DNA from: Bacillus timonensis | GTDB lineage: Bacteria; Bacillota; Bacilli; Bacillales; Bacillaceae_L | Assembly: GCF_004799755.1 (NCBI RefSeq) | Contig: NZ_SLUB01000037.1 | Location: 1 to 39,595 of the forward strand | DNA: 39,595 bases | Direction of reading: 5' to 3' | Part shown: one piece after another, positions 18,876-28,942 of the stretch | How the letters are laid out: each line of letters begins with the position of its first letter | How positions within the stretch are numbered: position 1 is the first letter of the stretch | Made by a program: the position numbers and the translations under genes | Notes under the pieces: generated by a model | Databases searched by the model: none | The model's input: only the letters and a program-made list of their open reading frames with translations | What the model was told of the DNA's origin: nothing

Positions 18876-18918
18876 TGCAGCAGGAATCTAAAAACTTCCA
18901 TAACGGATATACGGTTAT

Positions 18919-19098
18919 TATAATGCTAGGGTGAAAATGAGAGAAACAAAGAGGATTGAGAAGATAATATTAATTGTCCGCGTTTACATGGCGGTTTCAC
19001 AGAGCGGTACTAATCAGTTATACTATGATTTGTTCATGACGGACCCGACTTTCATGAGACTTGAAAGTCAATATAAAAAAATAGAAAGAGGTGCTGAT
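18919..19098 (+). promoter_or_regulatory. Promoter and structured leader of the SulP gene
   Basis: A perfect TATAAT (18919-18924; weak -35) lies 175 bases before the preferred start. The leader contains CCGC/GCGG at 18978-18994 and a perfect eight-base hairpin GACTTTCA/TGAAAGTC (19047-19054, 19062-19069) ending 17 bases before the ribosome site. I do not recognise a known riboswitch. The frame happens to be open through the leader, so a 56-residue N-terminal extension cannot be excluded. Confidence 0.5.
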
Positions 19099-20577
19099 TT
19101 GAAAAAATCAACATTTAAAACTGAATGGTTTGGGAATATACGAGGAGATATTCTTGCAGGGATCGTTGTTGCGCTTGCGCTCATCCCAGAAGCAATTGCC
19201 TTTTCACTGATTGCAGGAGTTGACCCAATGATTGGGTTATATGCGTCGTTCTGTATTGCAGTTACAATTGCGTTCGTTGGGGGAAGACCCGGTATGATTT
19301 CTGCGGCAACAGGCGCCACTGCATTGTTAATGGTAACATTAGTTGCCGATCATGGCCTCCAATATTTACTGGCTGCAACGATTTTAACGGGGATTATCCA
19401 AATTATCATGGGTGTGTTAAAGCTGGGAAAACTCATGAAATTTGTTCCACGCTCTGTTATGACAGGTTTCGTGAACTCACTTGCGATTCTTATTTTTGCT
19501 GCTCAATTGCCGCATTTTGCAGGTGAATCATGGCAAATGTATGCAATGGTAGCTGGAGCATTAGCGATTATTTATATCTTCCCACGTTTAACAAAAGCTG
19601 TACCGTCACCATTAGTTGCGATCGTAGTTATGACGATTGTTGCGGTCATGACAAATAGTGGAGTACGTACGATTGGGGATATGGGTGAACTCCCATCAAC
19701 ATTACCAATGTTTCTATTGCCTGATATTCCACTAAATGTTGAAACATTAAAAATCATTTTTCCATATTCTCTCTCCATCGCCATTGTTGGATTAGTTGAA
19801 TCATTATTAACAGCTTCAATTGTTGACGATATGACAGATACGGAAAGTGATAAAAATAAAGAAGCACGTGGGCAAGGGATTGCGAATATTGTCTCAGGTT
19901 TCTTTGGAGGAATGGCTGGTTGCGCGATGATCGGTCAATCTGTAATCAACGTAAAATCGGGTGGCCGTGGAAGACTTTCTGCGTTTGTTGCCGGTACATT
20001 CTTGATGGTCTTAATCTTAGTGTTAAAGGACTTCTTAGTCCAAATTCCAATGGCAGCCCTTGTAGGGGTCATGTTCATGGTTTCGATTGGAACATTTGAC
20101 TGGTATTCATTACGCACCCTGCATAAGGTCCCTATTACGGACACGATTGTAATGATTGTAACAGTCATCACTGTTTTACAAACTCACGACCTTTCAAAAG
20201 GTGTTTTAGTTGGGATCATTCTAAGTGCCATTTTCTTTGCTGCTAAAATTTCAAAAGTAACAGTTACAAGTCTAACTGCAAAGAATTCAACTAAAAAGGT
20301 GTACCATGTTTCAGGACAATTGTTCTTTGCATCCGTTACTGACTTTGTAAATGGCTTTGATTACAAAGAAGACGTGCAAGAAATTGAATTAGACCTATCG
20401 AATGCCCATCTTTGGGACGACTCAGCGGTAGGTGCGATTGATAAAATTGTGTTTAAATACCATCAAAATGGTGTAAAAGTAAACATTAAAGGCTTAAATA
20501 CAGAAAGTAATAAATTAGTTGAGAAACTCGCTGTTTATAAGACGCCGAGCGCTCTTGATAAAGTGGCAAATCAATAA
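19099..20577 (+). CDS. SulP family inorganic anion transporter with STAS domain
   Basis: A membrane transporter of 492 residues, probably for sulfate, bicarbonate or another oxyanion; the substrate cannot be told. The N-terminal SulP signature [38 protein letters not shown] is at the usual place. About ten to twelve hydrophobic segments follow to residue 380. A C-terminal STAS domain (about 385-485) contains [20 protein letters not shown], with the serine at the position phosphorylated in anti-sigma antagonists. TTG 19099 is preferred because AGAGGTG lies six to seven bases upstream and the protein then begins just before the conserved domain. It is a single gene. Confidence 0.88.
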   Translation: MKKSTFKTEWFGNIRGDILAGIVVALALIPEAIAFSLIAGVDPMIGLYASFCIAVTIAFVGGRPGMISAATGATALLMVTLVADHGLQYLLAATILTGIIQIIMGVLKLGKLMKFVPRSVMTGFVNSLAILIFAAQLPHFAGESWQMYAMVAGALAIIYIFPRLTKAVPSPLVAIVVMTIVAVMTNSGVRTIGDMGELPSTLPMFLLPDIPLNVETLKIIFPYSLSIAIVGLVESLLTASIVDDMTDTESDKNKEARGQGIANIVSGFFGGMAGCAMIGQSVINVKSGGRGRLSAFVAGTFLMVLILVLKDFLVQIPMAALVGVMFMVSIGTFDWYSLRTLHKVPITDTIVMIVTVITVLQTHDLSKGVLVGIILSAIFFAAKISKVTVTSLTAKNSTKKVYHVSGQLFFASVTDFVNGFDYKEDVQEIELDLSNAHLWDDSAVGAIDKIVFKYHQNGVKVNIKGLNTESNKLVEKLAVYKTPSALDKVANQ

Positions 20578-20583
20578 AAATAC

Positions 20584-20618
20584 AAAACACGCTGTTTTTT
20601 TTACGCAGCGTGTTTTTT
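20584..20618. terminator. Bidirectional terminator between SulP and DUF3231 genes
   Basis: AAAACACGCTG/CAGCGTGTTTT, an 11-base perfect stem with a T-rich loop. A T-run follows on the plus strand, and the A-rich 5' flank gives Ts on the minus strand. Confidence 0.85.
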
Positions 20619-20641
20619 GTCGTGTGACCGGCATGGTTATA

Positions 20642-21670
20642 TTAATTTTCTTTTTTTTGTTTTGCTAATTTTACTTTATCGACCGTTCCAGGAGGTTGTT
20701 CAAACCATTCATTCTGAATCATTAAATAGGCTATATCTTTTGCATATTGTGCAATCTCAATAGATAGTCTGTCATAATTCAATATTAAATCACTTCTTTG
20801 ACTTGCTGCGGCCGCAGTCGCATAATTTCCGGTTCCTGCCGCAGTTAACATTCCCATATGAAACATCACCAGTTTGTCCGAAAATACTTCTGCTGTAGAA
20901 TTCGTAATGGCTACGTCAGAAGAGGAGGGGGCTTGTGTATTATTATCAATTAAGGTCTTTGTGAATACTTTAACGTGTTTTTCAGAAATGTCTTTTCCTC
21001 GTAGCAACAGTTTTTGGACTTCTTTTCTAGGTGAAGATTGCGCAAAACTAATTGATAAAATTGCTCCAATTTGATTCGTTTGAATGTTCATATTCAAGTG
21101 AGAAATTTCTACAGAATTTAATGGGCGTTTATTAGTTAACGGATTTAAACCGCTAAAATATGTCTTACTGTCAACAAAATCCTTTTGGTGTGGATAATCT
21201 ATATATGGTGAGCGAATAAATAATCCTTTTTCAAGTAGTACCTCCGAACTTTCATCATATAACTCAGCAGTTTTGTTTAATACATCCTTATAGAATTTTC
21301 GAATATCCCTTCTTGCACTCATCGATAAGAAACCACTAATACCTAACATACCGGCTTTAGACATATGATTAAGATAGGTAAGCATGAATGAATCCATATA
21401 TAAGCGGGGGGCGTTTATATTCACATCGCTTTCAGAAAAACCATTTGGAATAGGCATGTTTTCCTCATGAAAAACTTCAGATATTTTTAAAATTACCTCG
21501 TCTGCAATGCCATGCCCTTTTTCAATAATTGATTTTACTTCTGTATCTTCAACTGTGTTTAAGAAGTATTTCATAATTTGAACCGACATACTATTTTGCA
21601 TATAAGTAGTCCATAGGGAAGCTATTTCTGAAGAAGTAAGTTTAATCATTTTGACCGGCTTATGAGGCAT
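20642..21670 (-). CDS. DUF3231 family protein
   Basis: A helical protein of 342 residues that I place in DUF3231 from the recurring pattern LTSSEIASLWTTYMQNSMSVQIMKYFLNTVEDTEVKSIIEKG and its second-half counterpart NSVEISHLNMNIQTNQIGAILS...LLLRGKDISEKHVKVF. Two homologous halves (about 1-165 and 175-340) suggest a duplicated four-helix, ferritin- or CotF-like fold. The function is unknown; the family is frequent in spore formers. AGGAAGTGA stands about 12 bases before ATG 21670, rather far, so a later start at Met8 is possible. It is divergent from the c-di-GMP cluster, separated by 333 bases. Confidence 0.78.
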   Translation of the reverse strand: MPHKPVKMIKLTSSEIASLWTTYMQNSMSVQIMKYFLNTVEDTEVKSIIEKGHGIADEVILKISEVFHEENMPIPNGFSESDVNINAPRLYMDSFMLTYLNHMSKAGMLGISGFLSMSARRDIRKFYKDVLNKTAELYDESSEVLLEKGLFIRSPYIDYPHQKDFVDSKTYFSGLNPLTNKRPLNSVEISHLNMNIQTNQIGAILSISFAQSSPRKEVQKLLLRGKDISEKHVKVFTKTLIDNNTQAPSSSDVAITNSTAEVFSDKLVMFHMGMLTAAGTGNYATAAAASQRSDLILNYDRLSIEIAQYAKDIAYLMIQNEWFEQPPGTVDKVKLAKQKKEN

Positions 21671-22003
21671 TATTTACAGTCACTTCCTATAAATGTCAAT
21701 TTTCAACTATTATGTAACAAATTGAAAAAAAGTATGCATGAGATGGCTAAATCATGGCTATCTTCCAAACGAACTACTGTGGCGAAAAGTTAAAATAGAT
21801 GTTTTTAAAAAAGGTAGGTACTCGAAATCCTAATGGAATAGGAATCCCTTCCTAGTAAAAAATGAGAATAGATTCCTATATGAATAAGAACAACAGGTGA
21901 TACTTTTTTCATACTATTTCCAGCAAAATAAGAGACAGGATAAATAGTAAAAAATTCAATCTAAAGCAGTAATATTTCAAGTAGGAATAATGGAGAACTA
22001 AAG
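21671..22003. other. 333-base intergenic region upstream of the c-di-GMP cluster
   Basis: Divergent spacer between the DUF3231 gene and the first GGDEF gene. It holds small hairpins: AGATGGC/GCTATCT (one G-U pair) near 21742-21764 and TCCTA/TAGGA near 21827-21842. Reading it for the conserved core of c-di-GMP-I or -II riboswitches found none. No promoter stands out and no ORF with a ribosome site is seen. GGAGAA at 21991 serves the next gene. Confidence 0.5.
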
Positions 22004-23683
22004 ATGAATCTAATTAAAATGTTTGAACAAAAGGGTTTTAGTGACGTAATCAATCTCGTAGCCTCAGCTTTTAATAGTTTAAAAGACATCCTATATATTA
22101 TCCATGTAGATCAATTCGATTTTACATATATGTATGCAAATCAAGCGGGTCTTTCAGTCCTTAACACGGATCAATCCCTTTTCGGAAAACAGATGGAGGA
22201 GTTCCTGCCAAAAGAAAGAGCACTTTTTTTGAAACCGTTATACGAAAAAGCGGCTCATTCTAAACGGATTGTAACATTTGAAGAGGAAATAACACTTTCC
22301 AACGGGCAAGTTATAATCAATGAGACAGTACTAACGCCAATAGATGATGGAGAACATCAATATATTGTGGCTATTGTTAGGGATGTTACTGAAAAGACTT
22401 TAAGACTACAAGAACTTCAGCAATCAAAAAGAAAATTGGAAGAGAATAAACTAATGCTAGATTCCCTTATAACCAACAATGACGATGCTGTTCTAATGCT
22501 TGATACTGCTGGAATCTTTCATGAGATAAACCAAGCTGCAGAGAAGATTATAGGGTATCAGCCTAGTGAACTTATCGGTACCCATTTTTCAAAACTAATG
22601 ACGCAAAAGGAATATGAAAAAATTCAAATGATCGAACAGCAAGTAACACAAGGGGAGACATTTAGGTATGAAACAAAAATTTACCACAAGAATGGCAACG
22701 AGATATATGTAGATGTGAAGAATATTCCGATTACAATCGAAGGAACCTTGACCGGATTATATGGGATTGTAAAAGACATTACTTCAAATAAAAGGGCTGA
22801 ACAAGCAAGAAGGGAAAGTGAAGAGACTTTCCGTATTATCGCTGAAAATTCCGTTGACATTATAAAGGTTATCAATCCAGAGGGGAAAATTACGTATATT
22901 TCTCCTTCAGTTGAGGATATTCTAGGTTATCCTGTGAAAAAAAGGGTAAATGAATCCCTTTTTGACACAGTACATCCAGACGATTTTGAAAAAATAAGAG
23001 ATATTTTTAAAAACTTAATTGAGACAAAGGAACATGTTGATATAGAAGTTAGACGTAAACATCTTGATGGTCATTTTGTTTGGTTACATTCAGACCTAAT
23101 ACCTGTATTAGATTCAGAAGGGGAATTAGAAAAAATCGTAGTTATCTCAGGGGATATCTCCGAATACAAAAGAAAAGTAAAAAAATTGGAGAAAATGGCC
23201 TTTTATGATTATTTGACGGGCCTGCCTAATCGGCGAATACTTCTAGAACGCCTTAATCAGTCCATGTATACAACAGATCGTACAGGAAAATTAACAGCAC
23301 TACTTGTCTTAGACTGTGACAATTTTAAACAAGTAAATGATAGCTTCGGTCATGATATCGGAGACGAAGTGATTAAAGAATTCTCCAAACGTGTACGCAG
23401 AACGATTCGTGACACAGATACTCTTTCAAGAGTTGGTGGCGATGAATTTACAGTCGTTATTCCAGAAATAATGGACAAGCAGCAAGTCTTTGATATTTCG
23501 AACCGAATATTAGAAGCAGTGCATGCACCTATGGAAATAAAAGATCATGTACTACATCTTACAACCAGCATTGGAATTTCCTTTTATCCATTTCACGGTA
23601 AAGAAATGGCAGAATTGTTGAAAAAGGCGGACGAGAATCTTTATACATCCAAATCCTTAGGGGGAAATACATTTTCATATTAG
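22004..23683 (+). CDS. Diguanylate cyclase with three PAS domains
   Basis: Predicted to make cyclic di-GMP from two GTP. It has 559 residues, with no membrane segment. PAS1 is about 25-130, PAS2 about 150-262 and PAS3 about 275-387; the last two end in IVKDIT and ISGDIS, typical PAS/PAC junctions. The GGDEF domain is 395-559, starting YDYLTGLPNRR, with an intact catalytic GGDEF at 478-482. An RxxD inhibitory site (RDTD, 469-472) lies exactly five residues before it, so product inhibition is expected. The PAS domains are probably the sensory input; no ligand residues for heme or flavin are evident. It is first in a run of five signalling genes, with GGAGAA six bases before the ATG. Confidence 0.92.
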   Translation: MNLIKMFEQKGFSDVINLVASAFNSLKDILYIIHVDQFDFTYMYANQAGLSVLNTDQSLFGKQMEEFLPKERALFLKPLYEKAAHSKRIVTFEEEITLSNGQVIINETVLTPIDDGEHQYIVAIVRDVTEKTLRLQELQQSKRKLEENKLMLDSLITNNDDAVLMLDTAGIFHEINQAAEKIIGYQPSELIGTHFSKLMTQKEYEKIQMIEQQVTQGETFRYETKIYHKNGNEIYVDVKNIPITIEGTLTGLYGIVKDITSNKRAEQARRESEETFRIIAENSVDIIKVINPEGKITYISPSVEDILGYPVKKRVNESLFDTVHPDDFEKIRDIFKNLIETKEHVDIEVRRKHLDGHFVWLHSDLIPVLDSEGELEKIVVISGDISEYKRKVKKLEKMAFYDYLTGLPNRRILLERLNQSMYTTDRTGKLTALLVLDCDNFKQVNDSFGHDIGDEVIKEFSKRVRRTIRDTDTLSRVGGDEFTVVIPEIMDKQQVFDISNRILEAVHAPMEIKDHVLHLTTSIGISFYPFHGKEMAELLKKADENLYTSKSLGGNTFSY

Positions 23684-23717
23684 AAAGATGTGTCATGATA
23701 ACAAGGGGGATATAAAA

Positions 23718-26699
23718 ATGGCAGGACTATCTTTTTTTAAACAGTTAACAAGATTTTCAAATGAGGATATATTTAGACCTAAAACAACGAATTATGAGAT
23801 GGCTAATGAATTATATACTTTAAAAGCTTTGATTGATAATCATCCTCAAGCCGTATTAGCATTTGATGTAAATGTGAACATATTGCATTATAACCCTGCA
23901 GTACTAAAAACATTTGGATACAAAGAAAAGGAATTACCTGGTAAACTACAACAATATTTAAACGGAACTGATAAATACAAACGAAAAAAATGCCACCAAT
24001 TTGCTTTACAGGGCAAAGTACAAAACTATCAAACATCCGTATCACATGCAAATGGAGAAACAATTTATATTGATGTTTCTTTAATACCTATCCAAAATAA
24101 CGAAGGGGAGACCACTCTTATTTATGCGGTTGCAAAGGATATTACACTCTACGTTCGTCATGAAAAAGAATTGGAAAAAATAAAAGGTAGCCTTGAATTA
24201 GCACAAAAGGTTGGCGCAATTGGTAGTTATGACTATGATATTATCGAGGATGAGGCCTATTGGTCAAACCAAATGTATGTGCTTTACGGAATTAAAGAAT
24301 TAGAACAATTTGTTCCAACATTTGAGAGTATTACGGAACTCGCTCATCCGGAAGATCGGGAAAAATTTGAACAAGCTGTTCTTTCAGCAATTAATGAAAG
24401 AAGAAATTTAAGTTTTGAATACACAATCCTTCGTAAGGATGGGACTACTATTCATGTATATAACCAAGCAGATGTAATCTTAGACGAAAATCAGAAACCT
24501 ATTCGATTAATTGGTACCGTTCAGGATATTACGAAAAGAAAAACGGCAGAACTTAAGCTCAAAGAAAATGAAAATCTAATTGAACATATTTTTGATAATT
24601 TAGAGGTAGGCATCTGGTCTTTCAATATGAAAAAAGCTCAATATGAGTTGATATCTAAGGGGACCGAAATTATTACTGGGTATTCACCTTCTAATTTTTC
24701 GAATCGTCTATCCTGGGATTCTCTCATCCATCCAGATGATTATCCGGCTTACCAAGAACGGCATTTAAATATACACAAAGGGCAGAATTTCAATCATCAA
24801 TACCGGATTATTCATCGAAACGGTGAAGTAGTATGGGTTCATGAACAGGTATTGCCTGTTTTTGACGAAAATAATAAGATCGTTAGGCTGGATGGGATCG
24901 TTTCAAATATCACTGAGCAAAAAGAATATGAAAAAAGAATTCAATATTTAGCTTTCCATGATTATTTAACCAAACTGCCTAACCGTATACTTTTTGAAGA
25001 AAAAGTGAAAGAACTTATTACGTTATCAAACAATGACAAAAAACACTTTTCAATTTTATATATTGATTTAGATCGCTTCCGTAATATTAATGAATCACTT
25101 GGACACCACATCGGAGACAAATTACTTTATGAATTTGGTCAAAGAGTGAATATGTTGTTAAAGAAAAACTCTTTATTTGCAAGATTAGGCGGAGATGAAT
25201 TTGGCGTTATCATATGGGATTATGAAGAATCAGATGACCCGATTACTATTGCAAAGTTAATCATTGATTGTCTTGACCTACCGTTTTTTATTGATGATTT
25301 TGAATTACTAATTACGACGAGTGTTGGCATAAGTAGTTTTCCCGAAAATGGGAAAACGATAGAGGAAATAATAAAAAATGCAGATGCCGCTTTGTATCGG
25401 GCAAAAGCAACAGGGAAAAATACGTATCATATTTACTCGTCCTCATTAAGTATCAACTCCTTCAAGCAGTTTTATCTTGAAAGAGATTTAAGAAAAGCGA
25501 TTGAAAAAAATCAATTAGTTGTCTATTTCCAGCCAAGAGTAGATTCTAGTACAGGGAAAATAGTGAGTGCGGAGGCATTAGTCCGTTGGGAGCATCCTGT
25601 ATGGGGACTCGTATCCCCACTTGAATTTATTCCGCTTGCAGAAGAAACAGGTTTTATTAATGAAATTGGAGATTGGGTTTTCGCCAATGTATGCCAAAGT
25701 TTAAATAAATGGAAACAACAAAACTATGAAGTGGTGCCAATTTCCGTTAATATATCGGCAAAGAGATTCTTAAAAAGCGATTGGAAATCAAAATTAATCC
25801 ATACATTGGATAAAAGTGAAATCAATCCATCATTAATAGAATTTGAAATTACCGAAACAACAATGATCAAACATGAAGAAACAGTAAAATCGGCTTTACA
25901 ATTTATAAAGAGTCTCGGGGTTAAAATTGCACTAGATGATTTTGGAACGGGGTATTCCTCCATCACGTATTTAAAAGATTATCCAATTGATACAATCAAG
26001 ATTGATCAATCTTTTACAAAACATATTGCAAAAACAAATAATGTCGAAACTATTATAAAATCACTTATTTTTATGGCTAAAGGGTTAAATATGAATGTTG
26101 TAGCAGAAGGTGTTGAAACAATCGAGCAGTTATCATTTTTGAGACAGCAAGAGTGCCAAGAAATTCAAGGCTATATCTTTAGCAAGCCAGTTCCAGAGGA
26201 AACGTTTCAAAACTTACTAAGCAAAATGATTTTAAAGCCAACCTTTAATAGCAACACCGCAAAATTCCTAAATAGAAGACGTTATTACCGGATCAATCTT
26301 TTATTCCCGATTAGTTCAAAGATGACACTAACAACAATACTTGGGAATATGGTTGAATTAGGAAGCACAGAAGTCTTAATTGAAGATATTGGACCGGGTG
26401 GGTTAAGGTTTCTGTCAACCATTCATTTACCAGTTCGTCCGGATATTATGTATCAATTCAAAACAAAGATTATGGGTGAAATGATTACCTTAAATGGTTA
26501 TGTTGTTTGGAAAGAAGAGGTAAAAGGAGTATTCCAATATGGAATAAAGTTTAAAATGGAGGAGAGCCAAAGAGATGATCTTGTAAAGTTTCTAAATCAT
26601 TTTTCTCTTCAATTAAGGAATAACCCATTTGTTCCAAACTGTGATTTTGTGAAAGAAGAGAAAATTTGTTATTTAAAAAGAGCAACCCAAGAAGAGTGA
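23718..26699 (+). CDS. PAS-GGDEF-EAL-PilZ cyclic di-GMP protein
   Basis: A 993-residue cytoplasmic protein combining synthesis, hydrolysis and binding modules. PAS domains are at about 35-143, 160-273 and 285-400. GGDEF spans 408-572 with intact GGDEF (491-495), but KKNS (482-485) replaces the RxxD inhibitory site. EAL spans 585-835: EAL at 619-621, NIS, FEITET, DDFGTGYSS (740-748), KIDQSF and AEGVE are all present, so phosphodiesterase activity is likely. A C-terminal PilZ domain (about 852-965) has RRRYYR (RxxxR) and DIGPGG, with Gly replacing Ser in the D/N-x-S-x-x-G motif. ATG 23718 follows AAGGGGGA by seven bases. It starts 34 bases after the cyclase gene, so the two are probably co-transcribed. 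Confidence 0.92.
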   Translation: MAGLSFFKQLTRFSNEDIFRPKTTNYEMANELYTLKALIDNHPQAVLAFDVNVNILHYNPAVLKTFGYKEKELPGKLQQYLNGTDKYKRKKCHQFALQGKVQNYQTSVSHANGETIYIDVSLIPIQNNEGETTLIYAVAKDITLYVRHEKELEKIKGSLELAQKVGAIGSYDYDIIEDEAYWSNQMYVLYGIKELEQFVPTFESITELAHPEDREKFEQAVLSAINERRNLSFEYTILRKDGTTIHVYNQADVILDENQKPIRLIGTVQDITKRKTAELKLKENENLIEHIFDNLEVGIWSFNMKKAQYELISKGTEIITGYSPSNFSNRLSWDSLIHPDDYPAYQERHLNIHKGQNFNHQYRIIHRNGEVVWVHEQVLPVFDENNKIVRLDGIVSNITEQKEYEKRIQYLAFHDYLTKLPNRILFEEKVKELITLSNNDKKHFSILYIDLDRFRNINESLGHHIGDKLLYEFGQRVNMLLKKNSLFARLGGDEFGVIIWDYEESDDPITIAKLIIDCLDLPFFIDDFELLITTSVGISSFPENGKTIEEIIKNADAALYRAKATGKNTYHIYSSSLSINSFKQFYLERDLRKAIEKNQLVVYFQPRVDSSTGKIVSAEALVRWEHPVWGLVSPLEFIPLAEETGFINEIGDWVFANVCQSLNKWKQQNYEVVPISVNISAKRFLKSDWKSKLIHTLDKSEINPSLIEFEITETTMIKHEETVKSALQFIKSLGVKIALDDFGTGYSSITYLKDYPIDTIKIDQSFTKHIAKTNNVETIIKSLIFMAKGLNMNVVAEGVETIEQLSFLRQQECQEIQGYIFSKPVPEETFQNLLSKMILKPTFNSNTAKFLNRRRYYRINLLFPISSKMTLTTILGNMVELGSTEVLIEDIGPGGLRFLSTIHLPVRPDIMYQFKTKIMGEMITLNGYVVWKEEVKGVFQYGIKFKMEESQRDDLVKFLNHFSLQLRNNPFVPNCDFVKEEKICYLKRATQEE

Positions 26700-26777
26700 A
26701 AGCGGGGGTGCTCTCTCTTTTTTGTTTGAATGGAAAAATATAGTCTTATTTACACTTATATAAAATTCCACCAGTCC

Positions 26778-26783
26778 TATAAT
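26778..26783 (+). promoter_or_regulatory. Possible internal promoter in the signalling cluster
   Basis: A TATAAT at 26778-26783 lies in the 137-base gap between the PilZ-containing gene and the response regulator. The -35 region is poor (TTATAT at a 16-base spacer). A weak hairpin followed by a T-run at about 26695-26722 could end the upstream transcript, so the last three genes may form their own unit. Confidence 0.35.
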
Positions 26784-26836
26784 TGTGTTATTCTATTAAA
26801 AGATATGTCAAAATATGTATGACCAGAGGGGTAGGG

Positions 26837-28918
26837 ATGACATCGGTGGAAAAAATAAATATTCTCTTAGTGGATGATCGCCCTGAGAATCTATTAGCTT
26901 TGGAGGCAATTATTGAAAAAGATAACTACAACCTCATAAAAGCCTATTCTGGAGAAGAAGCATTAAAGTATCTATTAAAATACGAATTTGCTGTCATTTT
27001 ATTGGATGTTCAAATGCCAGGAATAGATGGAATTGAGACTGCCAAAATAATCAAAGCACGTGAGAAAACGAAAAATATTCCACTTTTATTTATCACTGCT
27101 AATAATATGGATTCGGATCATATTTTTAAAGGATATTCAGTTGGTGCTATTGATTATATCCTAAAACCAGTTGACCCAATTATATTAAAAGCAAAGGTAG
27201 ATGGCTTCGTAGAAATCTATGAAATAAAGAAACAGCTAATAAAACAAACAGAATTATTATCTAAAAAAAATAGTGAAATTGAATATGTTGCCTTACATGA
27301 TTATTTAACAGGTTTACCGAATCGTAGAATGTTACAGGATGAATTAGCGACTTTGGTGGCAGAAGCCAAAAAAATGAATCAAGATTTAGGGGTCATTGTT
27401 TTAGATATCGATTACTTTAAGTATGTTAACGATTCACTTGATTTTAATACGGGTGATCGGGTGCTTCAAGAACTCGCAAAACGCTTAACAAGGACAGTAA
27501 GGGATTGCGACTTTATTGCGAGATTTGGTGGTGATGAATTCTCCATCATTTTACCGAATACAGATCGTGAGGAAACGCTAGAACTTGCTATTAATATTCA
27601 TCATGCTTTCAATGAACCATTATATATTGATCACTATGAATTGTTCTTTACTGCAAGCATTGGATTAAGTATTTTTCCTTATGATGGAGAAGACCCGGCT
27701 ACCCTCATTAAGAACGCGGGTACTGCCATGTTCCGTGCAAAGGAACAAGGGAAAAATAACTATAAACTGTATCACTCTGGAATGAATCTTCAGTCATATC
27801 GTACATTTATCATGCAAAATGATTTACGTAAGGCGATTGAGCGAAATGAACTATCACTTGTGTATCAACCACGCATGGAATTGGAGACAGGAAATATTAA
27901 GAGTGCAGAGGCTTTGTTACGTTGGGATCATCCAAGGTGGGGAAAAATCCTTCCTGGTGAATTTATTTCACTGGCAGAAGAATCAGGGCAAATCATTGAA
28001 CTCGGTGAATGGGTTCTTTTAACTGTTTGCAAGCAAATAAGAACTTGGATTGATATGGGCTTAACACCAAAAAGAATTGCGATTAATTTCTCTGCACAGC
28101 ACTTTCTTCAAAAGGACTTAGTAGAAAAAATGAACCGGATTTTAATAGAATATGACGTAAAACCTGATTTGATTGAAATTGAAATTACAGAATCAGTCAT
28201 CTTAGGTAACGAAACGGTAGTATCCAAAACGCTTCATCAATTAAATGATACAGGAGTAAAGGTAAGTATTGATGATTTTGGAACAGGTTATTCGTCACTT
28301 AGCTATTTAAGACGTTTCCCCATTCATGCATTAAAGATTGATAAAACATTTATTGACGAAATTACAGGGGAATCACCTGAAGAAACAATATTGACTGAGG
28401 CAATCATAACACTTGCTCATAATTTGAATATGACGGTTATTGCTGAAGGGGTAGAGTCAGAGCAGCAAATGGCAGCTCTACGGAAATTTAAGTGTGAAGA
28501 GATACAAGGATATTTTATTAGCCCTCCTTTAGTAACGGATAAATTTCAAGAGTTTCTTTCAGGGAATAATGAAGCTGCTTGTAAAATCGAAGGTAATAAT
28601 AGTATTCAAAAGGACGTACCTACATTTGATGACCTTGGTGAACTTGCAGCTATTCAAAATCCCAAAATTTTTGATGGTGCAATCAATATGACAAAGGAAA
28701 CCTTCTCGATTACAGCAAGAGAAATGGATGTGTTTGAACTCCTTTTATCAGGCTTAACCAATAAGGAAATCTCCGAAAAATTATTTATAAGTGAACATAC
28801 CGTAAAAAATCATATAACCCGGATTTTCCAAAAATTAAATGTAACGGATCGTGTACAGGCCATTGCATTGGTATATAAAACATGTTTTGAGATTGGGGAG
28901 CCGCAGTTTAGAAAATAA
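26837..28918 (+). CDS. Response regulator REC-GGDEF-EAL-LuxR HTH
   Basis: A 693-residue response regulator with three outputs. REC is 5-125: acidic pair DD at 13-14, phospho-acceptor Asp57 in ILLDVQMPGIDG, Thr87 and Lys110. GGDEF is 150-312: GGDEF at 231-235, with the RxxD site RDCD at 222-225. EAL is 325-575: EAL at 358-360, NFS, IEITES, DDFGTGYSS (479-487), KIDKTF and AEGVE, all intact. After a 50-residue linker, residues 624-685 form a GerE/LuxR helix-turn-helix (TAREMDVFELLLSGLTNKEISEKL...HTVKNHITRIFQKL). It probably turns over c-di-GMP and binds DNA when phosphorylated by the adjacent hybrid kinase. ATG 26837 has GAGGGG upstream; the kinase gene follows 24 bases after its stop. Confidence 0.93.
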   Translation: MTSVEKINILLVDDRPENLLALEAIIEKDNYNLIKAYSGEEALKYLLKYEFAVILLDVQMPGIDGIETAKIIKAREKTKNIPLLFITANNMDSDHIFKGYSVGAIDYILKPVDPIILKAKVDGFVEIYEIKKQLIKQTELLSKKNSEIEYVALHDYLTGLPNRRMLQDELATLVAEAKKMNQDLGVIVLDIDYFKYVNDSLDFNTGDRVLQELAKRLTRTVRDCDFIARFGGDEFSIILPNTDREETLELAINIHHAFNEPLYIDHYELFFTASIGLSIFPYDGEDPATLIKNAGTAMFRAKEQGKNNYKLYHSGMNLQSYRTFIMQNDLRKAIERNELSLVYQPRMELETGNIKSAEALLRWDHPRWGKILPGEFISLAEESGQIIELGEWVLLTVCKQIRTWIDMGLTPKRIAINFSAQHFLQKDLVEKMNRILIEYDVKPDLIEIEITESVILGNETVVSKTLHQLNDTGVKVSIDDFGTGYSSLSYLRRFPIHALKIDKTFIDEITGESPEETILTEAIITLAHNLNMTVIAEGVESEQQMAALRKFKCEEIQGYFISPPLVTDKFQEFLSGNNEAACKIEGNNSIQKDVPTFDDLGELAAIQNPKIFDGAINMTKETFSITAREMDVFELLLSGLTNKEISEKLFISEHTVKNHITRIFQKLNVTDRVQAIALVYKTCFEIGEPQFRK

Positions 28919-28942
28919 TTGTTACGCAGAAAGGAGCCCTTT

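Noticed and set aside
21671-22003. Cyclic di-GMP riboswitch upstream of the GGDEF cluster
   Set aside because: The conserved core sequences of c-di-GMP-I and -II riboswitches were looked for and not found; only short unrelated hairpins are present.
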